Shown here: positions 56,743 through 64,000 of the stretch, one piece after another | Layout: each line of letters starts with the position of its first letter | Position numbering within the stretch: position 1 is the first letter of the stretch | Assembly (NCBI GenBank): GCA_964396375.1 | Contig: CAYNEY010000003.1 | Location: 106,526-170,525 of the forward strand | Direction: 5' to 3' | Origin: FEN-1139 sp964396375 | GTDB taxonomy: Bacteria > Myxococcota_A > Polyangia > Polyangiales > Polyangiaceae | Length of the DNA: 64,000 nucleotides | The notes under the pieces: model-generated | Seen by the model: the letters and a program-made list of their open reading frames with translations, nothing else | The model's database searches: none | Told to the model about the DNA's origin: nothing | Position numbers and translations under genes: made by a program

Positions 56743-59124
56743 ATGAAGTCGGAACCCCCTGGACCTCGGCAGCTGACGGTTCCCATCCTGGCTCTCCGCA
56801 ACTCCGTGCTCTTCCCGATGTCGGTAGTCCCTATCAACGTCGGACGCCCCCGAAGTGTCCGGTTGGTGGAGTCGATGGTCGATCGGACCAACGCTTTGGT
56901 GGGAGTAGTAACCCAAAGGGTCTCGGAAACGATTGAACCCACCTTCGAGGATCTGTATCCGGTGGGCACGCTCGCGCGAATCGTGAAGGTGATTCGCCTT
57001 GGTGCCGGCAACTACAGCGTGGTTCTCAATGGCGTGGGCCGTTTCCGCATCGAAGAGCCGCAGGCGATCGAGCCCTTCATGAAGGCGGTGATCACGCGCC
57101 TGTCAGATGAGGAACGGGGGCACCCGGGCCTTCAGGTGAGTGGAGAGCGCCTACGGCAACTCTCGCGGGAGGTGCTGTCCTTGCTCCCCGACGTCCCCAG
57201 GGATGCCTTGTCAATTCTCGATAACGTCAACGACGCAGGGGCTCTCGCTGACCTGGTGGCATCCGGCTCACCTGAAGATGTGGCGACCGTTGCGGTGCGC
57301 CAGGCCGTTCTCGAGGCGACCAGCGTTTTCGAACGGGTAGAACTCGTTCTCGAACTCCTCGAGCATCAGCTCGAGGTGCTTCAGGTACGCCGCCATATCG
57401 CGGTCGACGAGCTCTCATCTTCCCAGCGCGAGCAGGTGCTGCGGCAGCAGATGCGGCATATCAAGGAGGAGTTGGGGGAATCCGACGAGGACGACGAGAT
57501 CGAGGGTCTGCGGGAGCGGATCGCAGCGGTGGGGATGCCGGAAGAGGCGGACCGCGCGGCACGCAAGCAGCTCCGTCGCCTTGCGGGTATTCCGAGCGCC
57601 TCTGCGGAGTACCAGGTAGCCCGGAATTACTTGGATTGGCTGGTGGAGCTACCATGGTCACGCACCACCACCGACCGCAATGATGTTGCAGAGGTGCGGC
57701 GCTGCCTGGAAGAGGACCACTACGGGCTTGGCTCGGTGAAGCGCCGAATCGTCGAGTTCTCTGCGGTGCGACAGCTCCGTGCCGACAAACGCGGCCCCAT
57801 TTTGCTTTTCGTCGGCCCACCCGGAGTGGGCAAAACATCACTTGGTCGCAGTATTGCCCGCGCCATGGGGCGTAAATACGGCCGCATCGCACTGGGTGGG
57901 GTCCGCGATGAAGCCGAGATCCGCGGTCACCGCCGAACTTACGTCGGTGCTCTCCCAGGCCGGATCATCCAAGCGCTGAAGAAGGCGGGCACCCGAAACC
58001 CCGTCCTGGTGCTCGACGAGGTGGACAAGATGGGGGCTGACGTGCGCGGTGATCCGGCGGCGGCACTCCTTGAGGCGCTCGATCCGGAGCAGAACGGAAG
58101 CTTCGTCGATCACTACATCGATTTGCCCTTCGACCTCTCACAGGTCCTCTTCCTCGCCACCGCTAACTACTACGGACAGATCCCTGAGTCGCTCCGAGAT
58201 CGCCTCGAGACCATCGATGTGCCTGGGTACACGCGTCATGAGAAGCTAGGCATCGCGACTCAGTTCCTGGTGCCGAAGCAGCTTCGGGAGCATGGTCTCA
58301 GCGACGAGCGGCTTCGCTTCGAAAGCACAGGGCTCGAAGAGATCATCGACAGCTACACCCGCGAACCGGGAGTGCGTGGTCTCGAGCGCGAAATCGCCCG
58401 TGTTTGCCGGGCTGTGACGGTCAAACTGGCCGAGGGAAACGTTGGGCCTTCCCTCGTCGATCGGTCTTCGGCAGCTGAACTCCTCGGAACTGCGAAGTTT
58501 TCACCTGAGCTGAGCGACAAGCTGACTCACCCGGGCGTGGCTACCGGAGTGGGGATCTCGGGGGCAGGGGGCGAACTCCTGATAGTAGAGACCACCCTGA
58601 TGGATGGCAGTGGCTCGATTCGGCTCACAGGAAGCCTCGGACCGGTTCTGCGCGAATCGGCTGAGGCAGCGGTGAGTTACTTGAGGTCACGTGCAGAGCG
58701 CTTCGGATTGGCCCCAAACTGGCTGGAGAAGAAGGAGCTGCACGTTCATGTGCCGAGGGCTCGCGCGGCTGTCGATTCGGCTGGAGTGGGGCTGGCCATC
58801 TGCGCGGCGGTGTTTTCGCTTCTGTCCCAACGGCGAGTGCGCGAGCGCACTTGCCTTGCCGGTGAACTGACACTTCGAGGAGCGCTCCTGCCAGTGAAGA
58901 ACTTGAAGGATATCCTGCTGGCCGTTCACCGCGCAAACATTACACGTCTCTGCTTGCCCTGGCAGAACCAGCGCGATTTGGTGGACATCCCGGAGGAGGT
59001 GTTGAACGCCGTGGAACTCCTCTTCGTGCATGACGTGACCGAGGCGCTTTCGCAGACGCTCTGTCCGGAGGCAGAAACAAGCGCGGAGCGTGCCATCGAA
59101 ATGAACGCCGAGTGGGCGATGTGA
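56743..59124 (+). CDS. lon: ATP-dependent Lon protease with divergent active-site signature
   Basis: A 793-residue protein; the start is ATG 56743 (MKSEPPGPRQLTVPIL), as an upstream frame is not family-like. The N-domain (VPILALRNSVLFPMSVVPI) and coiled middle are typical. The AAA+ module has Walker A GPPGVGKT (Lys364), RIALGGVRDEAEIRGHRRTYVGALPGRI and LVLDEVDKM. The protease domain keeps catalytic Ser679 and Lys722 at the E. coli spacing of 43. However, the hallmark PKDGPSAG is here RAAVDSAG and the GGLK before Lys is KNLK. DGSG, LTGSLG and HVHVPR are kept. Lon degrades misfolded and regulatory proteins. It may be a specialised paralogue rather than the housekeeping Lon. Its stop overlaps the next start (GTGA). 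Confidence 0.9.
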   Translation: MKSEPPGPRQLTVPILALRNSVLFPMSVVPINVGRPRSVRLVESMVDRTNALVGVVTQRVSETIEPTFEDLYPVGTLARIVKVIRLGAGNYSVVLNGVGRFRIEEPQAIEPFMKAVITRLSDEERGHPGLQVSGERLRQLSREVLSLLPDVPRDALSILDNVNDAGALADLVASGSPEDVATVAVRQAVLEATSVFERVELVLELLEHQLEVLQVRRHIAVDELSSSQREQVLRQQMRHIKEELGESDEDDEIEGLRERIAAVGMPEEADRAARKQLRRLAGIPSASAEYQVARNYLDWLVELPWSRTTTDRNDVAEVRRCLEEDHYGLGSVKRRIVEFSAVRQLRADKRGPILLFVGPPGVGKTSLGRSIARAMGRKYGRIALGGVRDEAEIRGHRRTYVGALPGRIIQALKKAGTRNPVLVLDEVDKMGADVRGDPAAALLEALDPEQNGSFVDHYIDLPFDLSQVLFLATANYYGQIPESLRDRLETIDVPGYTRHEKLGIATQFLVPKQLREHGLSDERLRFESTGLEEIIDSYTREPGVRGLEREIARVCRAVTVKLAEGNVGPSLVDRSSAAELLGTAKFSPELSDKLTHPGVATGVGISGAGGELLIVETTLMDGSGSIRLTGSLGPVLRESAEAAVSYLRSRAERFGLAPNWLEKKELHVHVPRARAAVDSAGVGLAICAAVFSLLSQRRVRERTCLAGELTLRGALLPVKNLKDILLAVHRANITRLCLPWQNQRDLVDIPEEVLNAVELLFVHDVTEALSQTLCPEAETSAERAIEMNAEWAM

Positions 59125-61433
59125 CGATGGGGACGGAGCTCGGCCAGAGGTCGAGGTCAAAAAGTTCACCGGGAAGATGGGTGCTGGTGGTGGCCGCGGC
59201 CCTGGCAGGGGGACTTGGTTTCGTGCCTGGTTTTGGCGGCCCGCAATACCCAAGTGGATTGGTGCTCGGGCTTTGTCTCCCGAGTGTGGTGGGGGTGGGC
59301 ATCGCTCTGGCCGGCACGCTGCCCGGTGAGGATCGGAGCGCAGCCTTCCGTCGCGGTCTGCGAACTGGTTTTTTCGCGTCAGTTCTTGCCTTCACCATCC
59401 TGTCGCTCCACGCACTGGTTCAGGGGCTCTGTGATTACTGGTACGACAGCCTGTGCTTCTGGCTAGGCCCCGGCTTGGGTCCAATCCTTTCCGGAGGGGT
59501 GGGAGCGACCGTGGCTCACCTGACCGGCACATGGCAGAGTTCACGGTTAATCTGGGTCAGCCGGGTAGTGGGAGGTCTCGGGTGGCCGCTGTTCGGGTTC
59601 GGGCGTGGACTGTACCGGTTCATCACGACCCCCGCGGTGTTCGCCTTCGACGAGCATGTGGGCTACTTCGCTGGATCACTTTACGACACGCGGTTCGATC
59701 CGCGCTTTTCTCTGATGTGGTTCCGATTGGGAACGTTGGGTGCGGTGGTAGGGCTCGATGGACTGCTCCGTCTCCATCGACCTTGGCCCTTCGAGCGCGG
59801 TCCCGCGAGCAGATCCCGTTGGATTGCCCTGGCGGGGTTCTCTCTCTTCGTGCTGGTAGGGGCGGCGGGGGAGCGGCTCCACCATCGAGGATCCACCGAG
59901 ACAATAGCACGTGAACTCGGAGGCAGCGTCCAGTCCGGACGCTGCCTGATTTGGCACGGACAAGAGACAAACGCCGCTACGGCCCGTCTGTTGGCGGAGG
60001 ATTGCACCGCTTATCTTGTTCGCCTCGAGCGGCGCCTCGGAATCACGAGCAGAAGTCCTGTTACCGTGTTCGTCTTTGATGACGGTAACCAGAAAGCGCG
60101 ACTCATGGGCGCGCAAACAACCCAGATCGCTAAACCTTGGCGACGGGAGATCTACCTCGACCGCGCCGGATATCCCCACCCGGTGATGGGGCATGAACTC
60201 GCACATGTGGTGGTTGGCGAGATCGCTCCAGGACCGTTCGGCGTCCCGGGCGGCCTGCTACCGAATCCGGGGCTCACCGAGGGTTTGGCCGTAGCGCTGG
60301 CACCAGACTCGGGGGATCTCTCGCTCGAAGAGGCAGCTCGCGCCCTTCAGCTTCTCAATCGTCATCCCACCCTCACACAACTCTTCTCCCTCGGGTTCCT
60401 GGCTGAATCGAGTCGAGTTGCGTACACTGCCGCAGGTGCGTTCGTCGCCCACCTGCTCAGAGTCGAGGGGGCCGAGAAGTTGCGCTCTTGGGTGGCGGGG
60501 CACTCCATCCACCAAGTGTATGGGCGGGATCTTGGTGCCTTGGAGCAACGATATCTGAGCGAGCTCGCTGCGATTCAGCTCTCGGACCAAGCGCTCCTGC
60601 ACGCCCGAAACCTGTTCGCTCGCCCTGCGCTTTTTCGCCGTCGCTGTCCCTACGCTGTCGATCGCCTCCTTGACCAAGCGTGGAGCGAAGCTGGTGGCCC
60701 CGAATGCTCTGCCTTCCGCCGAGTCCTCGAGCACGATCCGAAGGAACTCCGCACGCGCTTGGCGCTCGGCCTGTGTCTGGGTCGAAGCGGGAAGCAATTT
60801 GCGGCTCAACTCCTCTTCGAGGAGCTGGCATCCGAAGTAGTTCGGGACCCTGTGCTGTCGGAGCGTGTGGCGGAGGCGCTCGCCGATCTGGCGCTTGTGC
60901 GCCATCATTTCTCGGAGAGTCGCGCCCAGTACCAAGAACTTGCGGAGCGCGCGTTCGACACCGACCGACGTCGCTCGCTTGCACTCCGGGCCAGCGTCGA
61001 ATCGCCCGAGGGGGCACGGGCCGTGCTCGCACTCATCTCGCCCAACTCGGACCGGGGCACCTCCAAGAGTTCTCCCACGCCCGAACTCTTGGCGTGGAGC
61101 GAGGTGGAGCCAGACGCCCCGGCTCCGCGGTATTGGATTGGTCGCCAGGCGTACTTCCGAGGAGACTACCCCACCACGCTGGACACCATGCGTGAACTCA
61201 TAAAATGGCCTGATTTGCCACGCACCGCGCTTACGGAAGTCCTGCGCCTTGCGGCGATTTCGGCCTGTGCGCTCGGAGACTACGCAGCGGTCGCTGAGTA
61301 CGCTCGGGGCTTTGTAGATGCCGATGATGTGCCTTGGTCGCGCCGCCTCCGGCTGGCGGACTTCGTTGACCGCTGCACTGACGGACGACTGGTTCTCACC
61401 CCGGCTTCGCGGTCTCGAACGGATAGTCGATGA
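59121..61433 (+). CDS. Polytopic membrane gluzincin-type peptidase
   Basis: A 770-residue protein starting with GTG 59121 (GTGA overlap with lon) or ATG 59127. The N-terminal about 260 residues contain at least five or six membrane helices (WVLVVAAALAGGLGFVPGF, GLVLGLCLPSVVGVGIALAG, FFASVLAFTILSLHALVQGL, IALAGFSLFVLVGAAGE). An extracytoplasmic domain follows with VTVFVFDDGNQKARLMG and the zinc motif MGHELAHVVVGE; the third ligand Glu is probably in GLTEGLAVAL. The HExxH...TEGLA pair is the gluzincin (M1-like/peptidase MA) layout. TPR-like helices fill the C-terminal 200 residues. It overlaps the convergent gene by 38 bases. Coupling to lon suggests joint protein quality control. Confidence 0.8.
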   Translation: MTMGTELGQRSRSKSSPGRWVLVVAAALAGGLGFVPGFGGPQYPSGLVLGLCLPSVVGVGIALAGTLPGEDRSAAFRRGLRTGFFASVLAFTILSLHALVQGLCDYWYDSLCFWLGPGLGPILSGGVGATVAHLTGTWQSSRLIWVSRVVGGLGWPLFGFGRGLYRFITTPAVFAFDEHVGYFAGSLYDTRFDPRFSLMWFRLGTLGAVVGLDGLLRLHRPWPFERGPASRSRWIALAGFSLFVLVGAAGERLHHRGSTETIARELGGSVQSGRCLIWHGQETNAATARLLAEDCTAYLVRLERRLGITSRSPVTVFVFDDGNQKARLMGAQTTQIAKPWRREIYLDRAGYPHPVMGHELAHVVVGEIAPGPFGVPGGLLPNPGLTEGLAVALAPDSGDLSLEEAARALQLLNRHPTLTQLFSLGFLAESSRVAYTAAGAFVAHLLRVEGAEKLRSWVAGHSIHQVYGRDLGALEQRYLSELAAIQLSDQALLHARNLFARPALFRRRCPYAVDRLLDQAWSEAGGPECSAFRRVLEHDPKELRTRLALGLCLGRSGKQFAAQLLFEELASEVVRDPVLSERVAEALADLALVRHHFSESRAQYQELAERAFDTDRRRSLALRASVESPEGARAVLALISPNSDRGTSKSSPTPELLAWSEVEPDAPAPRYWIGRQAYFRGDYPTTLDTMRELIKWPDLPRTALTEVLRLAAISACALGDYAAVAEYARGFVDADDVPWSRRLRLADFVDRCTDGRLVLTPASRSRTDSR

Positions 61434-63066
61434 TCACTCCTGGGCGGGGGTGGCGCGGACGCAATTCTCGATGCTCCCTGCGCCGCTCGAAGAACCAGAG
61501 AGCCCGAGCGGTTGCAGGCTCGCGTACCCGGCCAACTGCGAAGTTGTTCCGTAACCCGATCACGCGATCGATCCGCGGGCCCTGAAAGACAGCCGACAAC
61601 AGCTGCTCTTTGCTTCGGAAGCTGTCTTCTGCACGTACGATCGGCACCATCACGTGAAAATAGTCAGGATCGAGCTCTGCGTAGCACAGAGCGCACTCTT
61701 TCCCGTAGATGGGGTTGATACCCACCGTTCCTCCGCGAAGAGCGATTTCGGGGGTGCAGAGGCCCCACATGTCAATCACCGCAGCATCAGTATAAACGCT
61801 GTACACGCCTGCGTAGTCCGTGACCAGCCGATCCCCCGGCTCTCGCACGACCAGGGCCATCAGATCGATGGTCGCGAGCAGATTGTCCCGAACGTGCAGC
61901 TCGGTGTGAACGGCTTCTGCCTTCTTTCCCCGTTCCTCAGGGGTCTCGAGTGAAAACAGGTTGGCGTGACGAACGCTTTGCCACACCATTCCCGAGAGGA
62001 TCGCGAGTGCCCCCAACCTGAGCGGCATCGGGCGCCCGCGCACATCGTCGAGTACCCGAGCTATGCCCCAGGCTATGAGTACACAGGCGAGCGGTAGGAT
62101 TGGTAGGAAGAAGCGCCGGAAAGGCATCCAATCGCCGCCTACGCGGTCAATATAGAAGAACTGCCCAACCACCGAGATGGCGAGTCCGAGACCGAGCAAC
62201 CGCGGTCCCTTGAGTAAGGGCACAAAGACCAGAGCGACCACCCAGAGTGCGCCATATTCTCGGAAGAATGCCCAGATTTGCCCCATACCACGCTCGGGTT
62301 CCATCGAGTCGACCAGACTCTTGGCATACACGGTGGAAGGGAGGGGTAGGCCATAGTAGAAGGCACGCCAAGCGAAGTAGACGAGGTACGGTAAGAGGGC
62401 GGGAAGAAGCCATCGCGCGACGGCGCCCGGTCGAAAACGTCGTTCGAGGAGTTGGCTGCCCAGTTCCAGAACAACCACCACCCCTACCAACACGAAACCG
62501 TCGATCCGCATCAAGGCAGCCGGCAGAAACGCGAGAGCCGACCAACGCCGCGAGTCCGTGGGCTCTCGCGCGTACACCGCCCAACCGAACACCAAGGCGG
62601 CCATGAAGGGCACGGTCTCGAGACCCGAGAGAGCGGCCCTCACCACATCCGTACACGACAGGAGCAGTCCCAGCCCCAGCAGGGCAGGAAACCGCCCGGC
62701 ATGACATCGTGCGAGACGATAGGTCGCGACCACCCCGAGGGCGAGCCAGCCGAACGCAAGAATCCGAGCCGCGGTGTACGGATCGGCGTGCGGGGAGGGG
62801 ATGAGTCCGACCGCCACACACAGCACCCAGAGGAAGTTTGAGTAACCTTCGACACGGAGGCCATGGCTAAAAACCGGGCCATTGCCAAGGGCCAGATTCT
62901 TCGAGTACGAAAACGAGATATACGCGTCGTCGACACGAAAGTCCCCAACCAGTTCGATCTGCGCCAGAACCAGCCACGCAAACCCCATGAAGGCGCCCAG
63001 CACGGCCATCTTCTTCAGCCGCTCTGCTGCTCTGTTCGACCCGTCGCACCACCCAAAACCGACCAT
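61396..63066 (-). CDS. GT-C-like membrane glycosyltransferase
   Basis: A 556-residue integral membrane protein. The opening region ELVGDFRVDDAYISFSYSKN and FSHGLRVEGYSNFLWVL matches the ArnT/PMT/AftB-like GT-C superfamily, with the tandem Asp in VDDAYI as catalytic-type acid in the first periplasmic loop. At least nine helices follow (FPALLGLGLLLSC, AVARWLLPALLPYLVYFAW, FRRFFLPILPLACVLIAWG). A C-terminal soluble domain has GDRLVTDYAGVYSVYTDAAVIDMWGL. It would transfer sugars from polyprenyl-phosphate donors in the envelope. The first ATG (63066) or the Met at 63009 may be the start. It is divergent from an SGNH-hydrolase lipoprotein gene. Confidence 0.8.
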   Translation of the reverse strand: MVGFGWCDGSNRAAERLKKMAVLGAFMGFAWLVLAQIELVGDFRVDDAYISFSYSKNLALGNGPVFSHGLRVEGYSNFLWVLCVAVGLIPSPHADPYTAARILAFGWLALGVVATYRLARCHAGRFPALLGLGLLLSCTDVVRAALSGLETVPFMAALVFGWAVYAREPTDSRRWSALAFLPAALMRIDGFVLVGVVVVLELGSQLLERRFRPGAVARWLLPALLPYLVYFAWRAFYYGLPLPSTVYAKSLVDSMEPERGMGQIWAFFREYGALWVVALVFVPLLKGPRLLGLGLAISVVGQFFYIDRVGGDWMPFRRFFLPILPLACVLIAWGIARVLDDVRGRPMPLRLGALAILSGMVWQSVRHANLFSLETPEERGKKAEAVHTELHVRDNLLATIDLMALVVREPGDRLVTDYAGVYSVYTDAAVIDMWGLCTPEIALRGGTVGINPIYGKECALCYAELDPDYFHVMVPIVRAEDSFRSKEQLLSAVFQGPRIDRVIGLRNNFAVGRVREPATARALWFFERRREHRELRPRHPRPGVIIDYPFETAKPG

Positions 63067-63120
63067 TGGGCGCGGATGCTAGCAGATCAGGGACGCTGGC
63101 GAGGCGCTCACGCATCGAGT

Positions 63121-63999
63121 ATGCGCCGTGTCGTGACACGCCTTGGTTCCCTCCACCGACCACCCTTCTTGGCTCTTGTGCTGGTTTTCGTGCTCAGCAG
63201 CTGTGGCTCTGCCAGGTCCCCTGCAAGTGTTCACCCACCATCCCCGAACCAGACTGCACAACCGCCAATAGCACCGCCTTCCCCACCAGCCCCTTTGCCA
63301 CCGGCTTCTTCGGAGCCCACCAAGCCATCTCCGGTTGTGAGCACTGCCACCCCAGCAAGGCAACCTCTGACGGCCGAGCCGGCCTCACTTGCCATGGATC
63401 GCGAGGTCTTTCCCTCTGGCCTGGTTGTCTCTCAAGCATTCCTTGGAGGACCCCCGCCCGGTCCGACTTTTCCCATGGGAGGCCGGGTGCTGCACATCGG
63501 GGATTCGTTTGGAGGGGCGTTGGGCATCGAACTGAACAAGGTGCTCAAAGCACGTGGTCTCACCAGTCGACTGGCCTTTGAGACCTCCACCTACATCCCA
63601 ACCTGGGCCCACGATCCCAAGCTTTCCGACATGATCGCAGCGAGCAGACCAGATCTGGTCTTGATCAGCCTCGGGGCCAACGAACTCGACAATCCCGAGC
63701 CCGAGAAGCGCATTCCCACCTTGAAGCGCCTGGTCGAGCGGATCGCGCCCCGCGCCTGCGTCTGGATCGCGCCAGTTCTCTGGAGGGGCGCGAAGGCCAG
63801 CCTATTGGAGGTGATCCGAGACAACATAGCGCCGTGCATATACCTAGACAGCAATGCCATGGTGCTTTCGATGCCTCGCAGTCGCGATGGCATCCACCCC
63901 AGTATGGCAGCCCGACCCGATTGGGCTGAAGCGGTGGCTCGCTGGTTGTCCTATCACTTGGCCGAAGGCGAGGGGGGCAGGTGGGAAATCCGCCCCTGA
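63121..63999 (+). CDS. SGNH-hydrolase-type lipoprotein
   Basis: A 292-residue protein ending exactly one base before the window edge. Start ATG 63121; lipobox VLSSC; a Pro/Ser/Thr-rich linker runs to about residue 95. The catalytic domain has block I GDSFGGALG (nucleophile Ser), block III LGANE and block V DGIHPSMA (Asp and His). Such enzymes are esterases or acetyl transfer/hydrolysis enzymes for polysaccharides or peptidoglycan. Its neighbour is a GT-C glycosyltransferase on the other strand, so a role in modifying an envelope glycan is inferred. Confidence 0.84.
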   Translation: MRRVVTRLGSLHRPPFLALVLVFVLSSCGSARSPASVHPPSPNQTAQPPIAPPSPPAPLPPASSEPTKPSPVVSTATPARQPLTAEPASLAMDREVFPSGLVVSQAFLGGPPPGPTFPMGGRVLHIGDSFGGALGIELNKVLKARGLTSRLAFETSTYIPTWAHDPKLSDMIAASRPDLVLISLGANELDNPEPEKRIPTLKRLVERIAPRACVWIAPVLWRGAKASLLEVIRDNIAPCIYLDSNAMVLSMPRSRDGIHPSMAARPDWAEAVARWLSYHLAEGEGGRWEIRP

Positions 64000-64000
64000 C

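Noticed and set aside
1..64000. CRISPR arrays, insertion sequences, prophage, tRNA or rRNA genes.
   Set aside because: No regularly spaced repeats, transposase, integrase or tRNA-like cloverleaf was found by reading.

Overview
The window reads as a contiguous piece of chromosome from a Gram-negative bacterium, most likely a member of the Myxococcota (former Deltaproteobacteria). This is inferred from gene content, not from a marker gene: an HprK/RapZ/HPr/EI regulatory PTS, a myxobacterial-style ferrochelatase, an eukaryotic-like Ser/Thr kinase with a very long accessory region, Gly/Ser/Thr- and Cys-rich outer-surface lipoproteins, and about fourteen lipoproteins with clear lipoboxes. Genes are tightly packed, with many 4-base stop/start overlaps and four tail-to-tail overlaps. 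No rRNA, tRNA, insertion sequence, phage or CRISPR array is visible.

Layout. 1-3.9 kb: PTS regulatory operon (3' part of hprK, rapZ, ptsH, ptsI). 3.9-6.7 kb: rpsO-pnp with its own promoter, a leader hairpin and a strong terminator. 6.7-12.2 kb: lipoproteins, a glucosaminidase-like protein, a hemerythrin-like protein and a GGDEF diguanylate cyclase. 12.4-20.5 kb: housekeeping metabolism (pgk, a phosphohexomutase, purL, a Nudix hydrolase, cutA) plus a 49-residue membrane protein. 20.5-25.5 kb: envelope proteins, including a large adhesin-like lipoprotein and an overlapping Cys-rich lipoprotein. 25.5-31.4 kb: queG and a four-gene Gld-like ABC module. 31.6-34.1 kb: a sulfatase-family lipoprotein and two small envelope proteins. 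34.1-34.8 kb: a gene-free 725-bp region that contains the most interesting element of the window, a complete-looking sigma-54-dependent small RNA locus. 34.8-41.1 kb: an L,D-transpeptidase, two lipoprotein-like genes and a 1127-residue kinase. 41.2-50.9 kb: hemH, a DUF4139 protein, surE, apt, a haemolysin-type calcium-binding protein and unknowns. 50.9-56.5 kb: a probable seven-gene minus-strand operon, hisB-hisA-TPR/AIM24-like-pgsA-lipoprotein-fliQ/sctS-epmA. 56.7-64 kb: a Lon protease with an unusual active-site signature, a membrane gluzincin, a GT-C-like glycosyltransferase and an SGNH-hydrolase lipoprotein.

How parts may work together. HprK phosphorylates HPr on the regulatory Ser, EI phosphorylates HPr on His, and no sugar permease is present here, so this looks like a signalling rather than a transport PTS. 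The candidate small RNA (about 34488-34690) has an almost consensus -24/-12 promoter, two inverted repeats at enhancer distances, four stem-loops (three with C-rich loops) and a 16-bp terminator stem. Its second loop is perfectly complementary over 12 bases to the ribosome-binding site of ptsI at 2047-2058. This suggests, as a hypothesis only, that a sigma-54 signal could repress EI synthesis. The RNA and its target were found by reading the sequence by eye; folding, conservation and expression remain untested.
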